A stretch of 64,000 nucleotides of DNA from Acanthosepion pharaonis (Eukaryota > Mollusca > Cephalopoda > Sepiida > Sepiidae): contig CAHIKZ030005202.1 in NCBI GenBank assembly GCA_903632075.3, positions 447,501 through 511,500 of the forward strand, in the 5' to 3' direction. The notes beneath the pieces were generated by a model. The model saw only the letters and a list, made by a program, of their open reading frames with translations. It was not told the DNA's origin and did no database searches. Every line of letters starts with the position of its first letter. Position 1 is the stretch's first letter. Made by a program: the position numbers and the translations under genes. This document shows positions 31,025 through 40,760 of this stretch, piece after piece.

Positions 31025-33115
31025 CACATATCCAACTTTTTTCTGGCTTCATGCTTTCTAGTCAACTTTGATCTTCAAATATTTTAATGCAATGTCAATC
31101 GTTATCTACTGTCTTCTTGATTCCTCTTCCTTTATTGTTCTCACTTCTCACCTGTGGAACTCTCTTCCGGCTTCATGCTTTCCAGCCAACTTTGATCTTC
31201 AAAAATTTAAATGCAATATCAATCGTTATCTAGTGTCTTCTTGATTCCTCTTCCTTTATTGTTCTCACTTCTCACCTGTGGAACTCTCTTCCGGCTTCAT
31301 GCTTTCAAGCCAACTTTGATCTTCAAAAATTTAAATGCAATGTCAATCGTTATCTACTGTCTTCTTGATTCCTCTTCCTTTATTGTTCTCACTTCTCACC
31401 TGTGGAACTCTCTTCCGGCTTCATGCTTTCCAGCCAACTTTGATCTTCAAAAAATTTAAATGCAATATCAATCGTTATCTAGTGTCTTCTTGATTCCTCT
31501 TCCTTTATTGTTCTCACTTCGCCTGTGGAACTCTCTTCCGGCTTCATGCTTTCCAGCCAACTTTGATCTTCAAAATTTAAATGCAATGTCAATCGTTATC
31601 TACTGTCTTCTTGATTCCTCTTCCTTTATTGTTCTCACTTCTCACCTGTGGAACTCTCTTCCGGCTTCATGCTTTCCAGCCAACTTTGATCTTCAAAAAT
31701 TTAAATGCAATGTCAATCGTTATCTACTGTCTTCTTGATTCCTCTTCCTTTACTGTTCTCACTTCTCGCCTGTGGAACTCTCTTCCGGCTTCATGCTTTC
31801 CAGCCAACTTTGATCTTCAAAAATTTAAATGCAATCTCAATCGTTATCTACTGTCTTCTTGATTCCTCTTCCTTTATTGTTCTCACTTCTCGCCTGTGGA
31901 ACTCTCTTCCGGCTTCATGTTTTCCAACCAACTTTGATCTTCAAATATTTTAATGCAATGTCAATCGTTATCTACTGTCTTCTTGATTCCTCTTCCTTTA
32001 TTGTTCTCACTTCTCACCTGTGGAACTCTCTTCCGGCTTCATGCTTTCCAGCCAACTTTGATCTTCAAAAATTTAAATGCAATGTCAATCGTTATCTACT
32101 GTCTTCTTGATTCCTCTTCCTTTATTGTTCTCACTTCTCACCTGTGGAACTCTCTTCCGGCTTCATGCTTTCCAGCCAACTTTGATCTTCAAAAATTTAA
32201 ATGCAATCTCAATCGTTATCTACTGTCTTCTTGATTCCTCTTCCTTTATTGTTCTCACTTCTCACCTGTGGAACTCTCTTCCGGCTTCATGCTTTCCAGC
32301 CAACTTTGATCTTCAAAAATTTAAATGCAATCTCAATCGTTATCTACTGTCTTCTTGATTCCTCTTCCTTTATTGTTCTCACTTCTCACCTGTGGAACTC
32401 TCTTCCGGCTTCATGCTTTCCAGCCAACTTTGATCTTCAAAAATTTAAATGCAATGTCAATCGTTATCTACTGTCTTCTTGATTCCTCTTCCTTAATTGT
32501 TCTTACTTCTCGCCTGTGGAACTCTCTTCCGGCTTCATGCTTTCCAGCCAACTTTGATCTTCAAAAATTTAAATGCAATGTCAATCGTTATCTAGTGTCT
32601 TCTTGATTCCTCTTCCTTTATTGTTCTCACTTCTCGCCTGTGGAACTCTCTTCCGGCTTCATGCTTTCCAGCCAACTTTGATCTTCAAAAATTTAAATGC
32701 AATGTCAATCGTTATCTACTGTCTTCTTGATTCCTCTTCCTTTATTGTTCTCTCTTCTCGCCTGTGGAACTCTCTTCCGGCTCCATGCTTTCCAGCCAAC
32801 TTTGATCTTCAAAAATTTAAATGCAATATCAATCGTTATCTACTGTCTTCTTGATTCCTCTTCCTTTATTGTTCTCACTTCTCACCTGTGGAACTCTCTT
32901 CCGGCTTCATGCTTTCCAGCCAACTTTGATCTTCAAAAATTTAAATGCAATGTCAATCGTTATCTACTGTCTTCTTGATTCCTCTTCCTTTATTGTTCTC
33001 ACTTCTCACCTGTAGAACTCTCTTCCGGCTTCATGCTTTCCAGCCAACTTTGATCTTCAAAAATTTAAATGCAATGTCAATCGTTGTCTTTCGTCTTCTT
33101 AATTCTTGTTCTTTT
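31025..33115 (+). repeat. 124-bp satellite made of LINE A RT C-terminal codons, about 17 units
   Basis: The unit is exactly 124 bp over most of the array (for example ATGCAATCTCAATCG-type words at 31,829, 31,953, 32,077 and 32,201). In one frame each unit encodes LWNSLPASCFPANFDLQKFK followed by CNVNRYL, the extreme C-terminus of a non-LTR RT (compare 36,450-36,560 minus and 38,330-38,440 plus). Because 124 = 3x41+1, the frame shifts each unit and a stop follows within 93 codons, so no long protein results. The last unit continues into a LINE-like 3' UTR. Confidence 0.95.
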
Positions 33116-33235
33116 ATTATTCTCTTCCCTTAATAATATTTTCTTTTCTCTTTTTTTTCATAGTCTTTCACATTCAGTGAACCCTTGCGTCTTAGTGCCT
33201 TTATTGCCTTGCTTTGGTTAAATAATAAAAAGTGA
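33116..33235 (+). mobile_element. LINE family A-like 3' UTR at array exit
   Basis: After the last unit the sequence runs through TTAGTGCCTTTATTGCCTTG and CTTTGGTTAAATAATAAAAA, similar in layout to the family A 3' end at 38,530-38,573 (CCCGCTTTGCTTGAAGTGAA, then a poly-A-like end). This suggests the array grew inside a LINE copy. Confidence 0.5.
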
Positions 33236-33419
33236 AAAAAAAAAGAATATTTCCTCACTATCATACAGTGTGCTACATCGTCTAAATGTGAAATATGTTA
33301 CAGTTTTGCGACAGATTATGCTAAGCCGGATTATCTGTGCCATAACCTGATAAGCAGAAAGTTTGAGAACCTGACTTAGAGGAATAGGTAAGAAGTTAGT
33401 CAAGCAAATCATTTGATTA

Positions 33420-33903
33420 GTATAGAGAGTTTGATCACTACAATCTTAATCCGTTCGAGTCTAAGTTCAACAGCTGTCTATCCTATATATCTTCCTAATC
33501 TACACTTCTTAGCTCACTCCTTGTAGGTACTTAGAACAATCTCACCAGTCTAAACATTCTCAGCTAGGACCTTCCATATAACGTACACTGAGTCAAATCC
33601 TTTGCATTCCCTTCATATTCCATTGGTAATGAGGAAGTTCCACTCAAACAGCTTCTTTTTGAGAACTTTTGCTTTGTGGAACATACACCGGAAAATAAGT
33701 TTTCCTGATCACTACAATCTACACGTCTAGGGTCAACTGCTATCTGTCTAGATTAGATGATCACAGCTTGGCAGTGGATCTCTCCTCTGATGTTGTTCAC
33801 ACAGCACTGTCTTGTAACATCCAATACCAAAAAGAACTAGCTAGGTTCTTTTCCTGACACGTCAACTGGGATTCACACTCACCCCAGACAAAGTGGAACT
33901 CAG

Positions 33904-33904
<1 letters not shown>
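33420..33904 (+). mobile_element. LINE family B 3' fragment
   Basis: Nearly identical to 34,830-35,204 over CTCAAACAGCTTCTTTTTGA through GACAAAGTGGAA. Encodes a decayed RT C-terminus and then the 3' UTR, and ends directly in a (TA)n run. Confidence 0.75.

Positions 33905-33956
<52 letters not shown>
33905..33956. repeat. (TA)n at LINE B 3' end
   Basis: TA run immediately after GACAAAGTGGAACTCAGC; same junction type as at 35,205. Confidence 0.95.
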
Positions 33957-33958
<2 letters not shown>

Positions 33959-34501
33959 AACATTGAAGTCAACACTTAGAAGCCACAGGCTGCTTCATGC
34001 TAGACGCAATCGTCAGGCCACGAGTGTTTTTTTTTTCTCGGCTATTTATATATACGAATCAGTGGTGCATTGTGGGTAGTCTAGGTTATTTTGCCGGAAG
34101 TCGTTTATTTCTTTATTTGGGTTAGATTATTTTGCTTGTTTTTACTTATTTTTATTTTTTTATTTTTATTCTTTATTTCTATTTTTTATTTTTTATCTTA
34201 TACATTTATTTATTTATTTTTATTTTAACCGGTGATTGACGCAGTAAAAATGTGTTTGTATCGCTTATTTAATAGTTTTGTTTTGATTTGGGAAGATAAT
34301 TTAAGCTATATATTCAATTTTGGGGTTCATTTATTTTGGCAGGAGCAGTTTTTAATTTGTTTCTTACTTCATTTATTTGTTTGGATTGATTATCTTTACT
34401 TGTTTTTTTCGAACGATTAATTTATCGGGATCGGTTGGTTAGTTTATTTATTTATTTGGATAAATTTAGATTAGTTTATTTTACTTAATAGTATATTTTT
34501 T

Positions 34502-34504
<3 letters not shown>
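33957..34504. other. T-rich DNA with possible element end
   Basis: GACGCAATCGTCAGGCCACG near 34,005 resembles the GGATCGTCAGGG-containing element end at 20,014. The remainder is T-rich (ATTTATTTATTTTT words). The 62-codon frame at 34,232 is hydrophobic low-complexity and not supported. Confidence 0.5.
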
Positions 34505-34537
<33 letters not shown>

Positions 34538-35201
34538 CCATCACTAAAGATGCTGGTCAGTTCCTTGTAGCATTCTAGAATGTTCCCAAATCCATATGCC
34601 ATGCTCAAAGTTTACAAGAGCCAGACCAGACCAAACATGGAATATTACTACCCAATCCTCACTTTTCAGTCTTGACAGAGTTCAACAGCATTAATGTGGC
34701 CTTGTCGGTAATGAACTGTTTTTTACTCTACAACATCTTTCCCATAGATGCAAGGCTGTTAGCCTCCCACGACTTTATCATTATTTTCATGGTAGATGTT
34801 CAGGCGAACTACCACCAGTCCAACCTTCTCAGTTAGGACCTGCCATACCACCTACACTGAGTCAAATCTTTTACATTTCCTTCATATTCCATTTGCAAGG
34901 AAGAAGTTACACTCAAACAGCTTCTTTTTGAGAACTTTTGCTTTGTGGAACAAACACCTGAAAATAAGTTTCCCTGATGACTACAATCTTAAACGCTACA
35001 CGTCTAGGGTCAACTGCTATCTGTCTAGATTAGATGATCACAGCTTGCCAGTGGATCTCTCCTCTGATCTTGTTCACACAGCACAGACAGGGAGGAACTG
35101 GCTTGTAACCCCCGATACCAAAAAAAAAAAAAAAAAAAAAATCTGGCTAGTTTCTTTTCCTGACACGTTAATTGGGATTCACATTCACACCAGACAAAGT
35201 G

Positions 35202-35204
<3 letters not shown>
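34505..35204 (+). mobile_element. LINE family B RT C-terminus and 3' UTR, copy
   Basis: After a (TA)n run (34,505-34,533), reads VYKSQTRPNMEYYYPIL-like, YFHGRCSGEL-like, then RTCHTTYTESNLLHFLHIPF and LWNKHLKISFPDDYNLKRYT, a typical non-LTR RT C-terminus. The frame is intact over 34,796-35,263 but upstream frames are broken. The 3' UTR includes an A(18+) run near 35,121 and ends in GACAAAGTGGAA(TA)n. Confidence 0.8.

Positions 35205-35262
<58 letters not shown>
35205..35262. repeat. (TA)n microsatellite
   Basis: TA run joining two LINE B copies; 34,535 and 35,268 begin with the same CATCACTAAAGATGCTGGTC sequence. Confidence 0.95.
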
Positions 35263-35266
<4 letters not shown>

Positions 35267-35870
35267 CCATCACTAAAGATGCTGGTCAGTTCCTTGTAGC
35301 ATTCTAGAATGTTCCAAAAATGCCATGCTCTAAGTTTACAAGAGCCAGACCAGAACAAAAATGGTGTATTACTACCCAATCCTCACTTTCCAGTCTTGAA
35401 AGAGTTCAACAGCATTAATGTAGCCTTGTTGGTGATGAACTGTTTTTTACTCTACAACATCTTTCCCATAGATGTAAGCCTCTCACGACTTTTTCATTAT
35501 TTTCACGGCAGATGTTCAGGCGAACTACATTTCTTAATTCCACCAGTCCAAACCTCAGCTAGAACCTGCCATGCCACGCACACTGAGTCAAATCCTTTGC
35601 ATTTCCTTCATATTCCATTAGTAAGGAAAAAGTTCCTCTCAGACGGCTCCTTTCTGAGAACTTTTACTTCGTGGAACAGACACCTGAAAAGATACTTTCC
35701 TGATCACTATGACCTTAAGCTCTTCAAATCTAGGATCAACCATTATCTATCCTACATATCCTCATAATATGCACTTCATCTCTTTATGCTTTTATAGTAA
35801 ACACATTTAGTAATCTTCTACACTGAGTGGCTCTTGGGCCTATTATTAGTCGAAAAAAAGAAACGTTCCT
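35263..35870 (+). mobile_element. LINE family B RT C-terminus, second tandem copy
   Basis: Starts with the same sequence as 34,535 and encodes (frame 35,309-35,767) a region with RLFHYFHGRCSGELHFLIPP and WNRHLKRYFPDHYDLKLFKS. It is a better-preserved RT C-terminal end than the first copy. The 3' UTR differs from the copies at 33.8 and 35.2 kb. Confidence 0.8.
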
Positions 35871-36044
35871 TAATGTCATACAGTGAGTTGGAGTGGTTTA
35901 GATTATCTAAATATGAAATTTGCTCCAGTCTTGTGCTAGATTATGCTAAGCTGGATTATGTGTGCCATAGCCTGATGAGCAGAAATTTTGAACATCTACC
36001 CTAGAGCAATAGCGGATTAACTAGTCAAGTAAATCCTTAAAATG

Positions 36045-36280
36045 GCACAGAGAGTTCATTCACTACAATCTTAATGCCTTCAAGTCTAGAGTCAACCGTT
36101 ATATATCCTACATAATAATCTGAACTTCTTAGCTGATTTCTTGAATGTACTTAGTACAATCTCACCACTCTAAACCTTCTCAGCTAGGATCTGACATGCC
36201 ACGTACAATGAGTCAACACCTTTACATTCCCTTCATATTCCATTGGTAAGGAGGAAGTTCAACCATTATCTATCCTATAT
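36045..36280 (+). mobile_element. LINE family B fragments
   Basis: Short pieces: CACTACAATCTTAATGCCTT (RT end), then an upstream-type segment with CTCAGCTAGGATCTGACATG and CCTTCATATTCCATTGGTAA. Ends near ACAGGATGTCCCAAAAGG (36,283), which resembles a transposon terminus. Confidence 0.6.
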
Positions 36281-36299
36281 ATACAGGATGTCCCAAAAG

Positions 36300-37143
36300 G
36301 TGTACTAACTTTTTTCCTTTTTTTTTTTTAAAGCGTTTCACCCCAAGCAAGGCGGGAAGCCACTCGCACGCAAGGGGTTACAGGGAGTTGGAGCGAGAGC
36401 AAATAGGAGTGATAGAGGAAAGGATGAAGAGAAGGATAGGGGATAGATCAAGGCATCTGGAGACGTCGATTGACATTATATTTGAATAGTTGAAGATTAT
36501 AGCTATCAGGGAAACAAGAAATGGGGAGGGAGTTCCTCAGGTGAGAAGTTCGAGACATGAAGCTACTGGAGTAGAAGAGATGGCTACATTTAACAGTTTC
36601 GACAGTGAAAGGGTGAGAGCGAGATGCCAGTTTAGTTGAACGCTTAAATTCATCAAGTCTGGGAACCAGCGAAAGCAGCTCATCGGAGCAGTTACGATGA
36701 AAGTATTTGTAAAAAAGACAGAGAGAGGCGACGGCACGTCTGTGAGAAAGTGACTGCAGACGAGATGCCAGATCAGGGCCAATTACATTGCACATCCGTC
36801 TCTGGATCTTATAACCTTGAGACAAACAGAGGGGGCTCCAGACCATATATGGCAGCAACACTCCATGCAAAGGCGAATGGTTGATTTGTAGATCTGGAGG
36901 ATCGATTCCGGGGAGAAAAATTTCCTGGCGCGGAACAGGGAGCCAACTTTCCTTGCGATGGACGAAGCAATTGACTCAATGTATTTGTTCCATCTCAGGT
37001 CAGCAGTCAATGTGAGACCGAGTACTCGCAAAGAGGTGCTCTCGTGGAGTCGAGCGTCAGACATTCTAATAGGGTTGGTGGGTTCAGGGATAGTTCCTAT
37101 GACATCTACAATTTTTTCCCTTTTCTTCAGATCGAATGCGCCC
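36300..37143 (-). mobile_element. LINE family A RT C-terminal half, one frameshift
   Basis: Minus-strand frames 36,783-37,064 and 36,448-36,870 together cover an RT thumb/C-terminal region: LRVLGLTLTADLRWNKYIES, RARKFFSPESILQIYKSTI, RLCMECCCHIWSGAPSV, then a frameshift, IQRRMCNVIGPDLASRLQSL, SHRRAVASLCLFYKYFHRNC, and RNSLPISCFPDSYNLQLFKY. Open sequence extends upstream to about 37,143. The 3' UTR (36,448 down to about 36,332) matches 1,449 onward and ends in a T/A run. Best-preserved LINE copy in the window, but 5' truncated and frameshifted. Confidence 0.88.
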
Positions 37144-37149
37144 TAATAA

Positions 37150-37430
37150 GTATGGAAGACCGTTCATGCTACACACATTTTAGCGAACCAAACGTATTCC
37201 CTTCGTATTCTGTTGATGAGAAAGAAGTTCAACTTGTGCAGCTTCTTCTCGCGAACCGCTGTTCTGTGGAACTAACTCCCAAAAGGATGCTTTCCTAATC
37301 ACTACAATCTTAACATGTTCAAGTCTAGGGTAAACCATTATCTTCCCCCGCATATCTACACAAGCTGTGCCTCTTACTCTGTAACCCTCTACCTTGAGTG
37401 GCTCAGTTGTTCAGGATGAACATCACTGTA
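37150..37430 (+). mobile_element. LINE family B RT C-terminal fragment
   Basis: Contains the ATTCCCTTCGTATTCTGTTG, GTGGAACTAACTCCC and CTAATCACTACAATCTTAAC pattern of family B, more diverged than the 35-kb copies. Confidence 0.6.
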
Positions 37431-37439
37431 AAAAGAAAA

Positions 37440-37945
37440 GAAAAAAAAGGAAAATTTTGAGCCTAATAAGAGACAGCAGATAATGTCAAGAAATATTGCA
37501 TAATATGAGATGAAAAATATCAGAAAATAAATGCAAGCAAGCTAAAAAGACATGACTTAATGGGAAATGTGCAGAATTAATAATAAAAAAAACTACTGAT
37601 GTCACAGGCATACGTAAAATAGATAAATGCAAACAAGCAAAAGAGGAGTGGCTTAATGAGAATGTGAAGAAATGAAAAAAAACAAAACTGCTGAACACAG
37701 ATGTAGCAGGCATTACTAAACATCAAAGATATAGCAGGACTGGGAACAAGCTCTTTGAAAATGTTATAAGTAAAAAATAAAACTTCCTACAGAATAGGAG
37801 AGGTCTTCCATGATAACAGAGAAGAAAATCTACAATACTTAGAAAATCCTCGATACTAAAACTAGGGTCCGAACAGCACTGGGTGAGATGAACAAAAGCA
37901 AGCAGGAGCATATGGTTCTGACGGCCTCAGATGTTGGGTTAGGTT
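37440..37945 (+). mobile_element. RTE-like LINE, RT N-terminal/linker fragment
   Basis: A plus-strand segment reads KCKQAKEEWLNEN (linker upstream of the RT in RTE-like ORFs) and, in another frame, VRTALGEMNKSKQ, like the V..AL..MK.GKAPG block at the RT start. The linker segment is present twice in tandem (about 37,529-37,615 and 37,626-37,715). Frameshifted and dead. It ends near a decayed copy of the satellite-type block (TTATTTAATGTTAAATTTTT at about 37,983). Confidence 0.6.
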
Positions 37946-38139
37946 AAATTGATTTTTAACCACCTGTCAACACATTCAGGGTTATTTAATGTTAAATTTT
38001 TAAGGTGAAGATTATACCTACTCTTCTACTAGACCGCCCTTGATAATCATTACCTCGCAATGGGGTACTGATTTTTTATTCAATAAGCTTACTGATAGGA
38101 TAAATGAAATAGATAACAGTGGTGAAATACTGGAGGAAT

Positions 38140-38573
38140 AAATCTCTCTTTATTTCAGTCACTTTCTCATAGACGTGATGTGGCTCCCCGCTGTCTTTTC
38201 TACAAATATTTTCATAGCAACTGTTCTGACGAGCTGTCTTCGCTGATGCCCCGACTTCATGAATTTAAGCGTGCTACTAGATTGGCATTTAGGTCCCACT
38301 TTTTAATGTTGAAATCGTTAAATATAACCGCCACTTCTACTCCTGCAGTTTCTTTTGTCGCAATTCTTCCTCTCACTTGCTTCCCTGATAACTACAATCT
38401 TCAAAACCTGAAATGCAAAGTCAGTCGACATTTTCTGTTGCTCTGATCCCCGTTCATATTTTATCCTTTTCTCAATCCCCACTATACACATTCTTTTCCC
38501 TCACTTTCACTCTATATGACTCCCTGGGTGTTGTGGCACTCCCGCTTTGCTTGAAGTGAAATGCTTTAAAAAA
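38140..38573 (+). mobile_element. LINE family A RT C-terminus and 3' end
   Basis: Reads SLSHRRDVAPRCLFYKYFHS, CSDELSSLMPRLHEFKRATR and CFPDNYNLQNLKCKVSRHF, equivalent to the minus-strand copy at 36.3-37.1 kb. The 3' UTR ends CGCTTTGCTTGAAGTGAAAT then CTTTAAAAAA. 5' truncated. Confidence 0.8.
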
Positions 38574-38750
38574 TGTGAGGGTGTAATGGATAATGCATAA
38601 TGACTTGGGGTTGGAAATTGGAGAATCGAGTCCCAATTTCACTCGCGTTCGTTATTTTCACTTACATGCAGACATCACTGGGAAAGGTATGAATCTATCT
38701 CTTCTCCGCCATCTATGGGTTAAATAGTAAGGCTTTGATATATCCTTCCT
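38574..38750 (+). mobile_element. 5S-SINE body, copy 4
   Basis: GGGTGTAATGGATAATGC, GAGAATCGAGTCCCAATTTC, CTCTTCTCCGCCATCTATGG and GTTAAATAGTAAGGCTT match the SINE body. It joins directly to the LINE A poly-A-like end; no 5S part remains. Confidence 0.75.
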
Positions 38751-38759
38751 AAAACAAGA

Positions 38760-39000
38760 CATACTTCCATCCTGGGTATGACGATAAACTACATCCGCGT
38801 CCTGGGTAAGACGATAAACTACGTCCAGCAGCAAGGCCTCTGATGAGGAGTTTTTGAGGAGCGTGGAACCACCTCTTAATTGCTGGTGTTGCCAAGTCCA
38901 CCCTGAACCGGGGTGGTAGCACCTGTTAGGGTCCCAGCTATGGGCAAATAGTTAACCCCCAAACTGGGGTAAAAACACTATGAAAGTATAAAAATAGGTT
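38760..39000. other. Unassigned GC-richer block with a short direct repeat
   Basis: CCTGGGTATGACGATAAACTACATCC is followed by a near copy (CCTGGGTAAGACGATAAACT, then ACGTCC) about 30 bp on. The remainder, with CCACCCTGAACCGGGGTGG (an inverted repeat), looks like part of a dispersed element, but the family is not recognised. Confidence 0.45.
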
Positions 39001-39009
39001 TTAGTAACA

Positions 39010-39262
39010 GAAATACATTGTAAAAAGAATTATTACCAGTAAAAAATTTTTAAAGAACAAAACTATTACCAACAATACGTTTTTGAAAAAAAATATTACC
39101 AGCAATACATTTTTGGAAAAAACATTACCGGCTATACATTTTTGAGGAAAAAAATATTACCAGCAATACTTTTTGAAAAAGAATATTACCAGCAATACAT
39201 TTTTGAAGGAAAAATTATTACTAGAAATAGATTTTTGACAAAACAAAATATTACCGGCAATA
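39010..39262. repeat. ~38-bp A-rich minisatellite, about 7 units
   Basis: Unit: ATTACCAGCAATACATTTTT followed by GAAAAAAA-type sequence. Imperfect units, ending directly at the SINE-type tail at 39,262. Confidence 0.88.
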
Positions 39263-39335
39263 AAAATTTTGTCGGCATTAAATAACCCATTGAGGTTGAT
39301 ATGCCGTAAAACAAACCAAACCAAACAAAACCGAG
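39262..39335 (+). repeat. Shared SINE/LINE 3' tail, copy
   Basis: GTCGGCATTAAATAACCCAT, then TGAGGTTGATATGCCGTAAA, then CAAACC repeats. This is the reverse complement of the core of the 116-bp satellite, and its AACC..GGTTGATA.GCCGTAAAA core is also the end of the 5S-SINEs. Confidence 0.85.
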
Positions 39336-39516
39336 TTATTTAAAAGAAAAAAAAAACTTTTCTTTTTACAAAAATAAAACCATCTAAGATTGTAAATTTC
39401 CTAAAAGAAGTTAGATTGTACTCAAAAATATTAATAATTGAAAAATGGTTCAAATATATATGTATATATACACACCTTTTATACCAAACTGTCGCTATGA
39501 ATCTATTTCAAAATTT

Positions 39517-39572
39517 TGTTGGCATTAAATGACCCACTGAGGTTGATATGCCATAAAACAAAACAACCAAGA
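39517..39572 (+). repeat. Shared SINE/LINE 3' tail, second copy
   Basis: GTTGGCATTAAATGACCCAC then TGAGGTTGATATGCCATAAA and CAAAACAACC. About 255 bp after the first copy; the DNA between is A-rich and unassigned. Confidence 0.8.
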
Positions 39573-40045
39573 TATTCTTCTGATTCATGCTGCACTAATT
39601 TCCATCACTGTCCGGATATGAACGCTCTAAAACCCAAGACTGAACTAAAATATCATCAACTGCGCATAGGCTCCGCGCATAGCTTCCGTTTTCACTCACA
39701 GTCTCAAACAAACAAAAAAAGCGATACTAACCAGAATTACCACCCAATAGCACCCATTCCCGCCTAAAGAAACAAAATAAAAACCTGTGCCGATTTGAGC
39801 CTATGAAAGGATATAAAAGCCCATCAAATTGATATTGTCGGCAGTTGGACGGCATATTGGCCCCGATTCACAACGCTAGTCGGTAGGTGTTTAACCTAGG
39901 GAAGGTTACTCTATAGAATAATCACACGCAGGTTCGTAATGAACGATAATACTTAGGACAAGTAAAAACACATGTAAGATTCGCCAGCGACGCATAGAAG
40001 TAGTCAACTGCTAGAATTGAGTCAAGTGAATTACACACTGAATCA
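39573..40045. other. Low-copy DNA before the satellite, with TATA-like box
   Basis: No repeat of the window recurs here. GGATATAAAAGCCC at about 39,808-39,821 is a good TATA-box-like word, followed about 30 bp on by TTGTCGGCAGTTGGA. No open frame or LTR structure supports a transcript, so promoter function is only a possibility. The 83-codon frame (39,516-39,767) starts in the tail copy and is not supported. Confidence 0.4.
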
Positions 40046-40325
40046 CCAACTGCAAGATATATACCAACCGCCTCGTAGGCTCGGCCAAAAATTCCCCGCA
40101 GACCCAGTATAAGATGGGGTCGGGTAGCTGTTTCCTGAGACGAGATTCTGCACTTCGACATAGCCTCGTCTGGGGATCCTCTCTGCTGGAGACAAATCAC
40201 TAACTGCAGGATATCGACCGCACAAGGCCGAATTTAATGTTGGGTATCCGATCGCGTAGGCTCGGCCAAAAATTCCCCGCAGACCCAGTATAAGATGGGG
40301 TCGGGTAGCTGTTTCCTGAGACGAG

Positions 40326-40760
40326 ATACTGCACTTCGACATAGCCTCGTCTGGGGATCTCTGCTGGAGAGAAATCTCTAACTGCAGAATATCTACCGCA
40401 CATAGCCGAATTTAATGTTGGGTATCCGGTCGCGTAGGCTCGGCCAAAAATTCCCCGCAGACCCAGTATGAGATGGGGTCGGGTAGGTGTTTCCTGAGAC
40501 GAGATTCTGCACTTCGATATAGCCACGTCTGGGGATACTCTCTGCTCGAGACAAATCTCTAACTGCAGGATATCTACCGCACAAGGCCGAATTTAATGTT
40601 GGGTATCCGATCGCGTAGACTCGGCCAAAAATTGCCCGCAGACCCAGTATAAGATGGGGTCGGGTAGCTGTTTCCTGAGACGAGATTCTGCACTTCGACA
40701 TCGCCTCGTCTGGGGATCCTCTCTGCTGGAGACAAATCTCTAACTGCAGGATATCTACCG
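40326..40760 (+). repeat. Satellite segment duplicated 3.08 kb downstream
   Basis: Carries a private set of variants: GAGAGAAATC, TGCAGAATATC, CACATAGCCG, TATGAGATGG, GATATAGCCACG, GGATACTC and CTCGAGAC. All recur in the same order at about 43,404-43,840, 17 monomers away. Confidence 0.9.

Noticed and set aside
31211..33133. Series of 82-93-codon plus-strand frames in the 124-bp array
   Set aside because: Frame shifts each unit and the same stop recurs. The readable part is a LINE RT end, so these are repeat artefacts and not a multigene family.
34232..34420. 62-codon hydrophobic open frame that might be a small membrane protein
   Set aside because: Derived from T-rich low-complexity DNA, which gives Phe/Leu-rich frames by composition.
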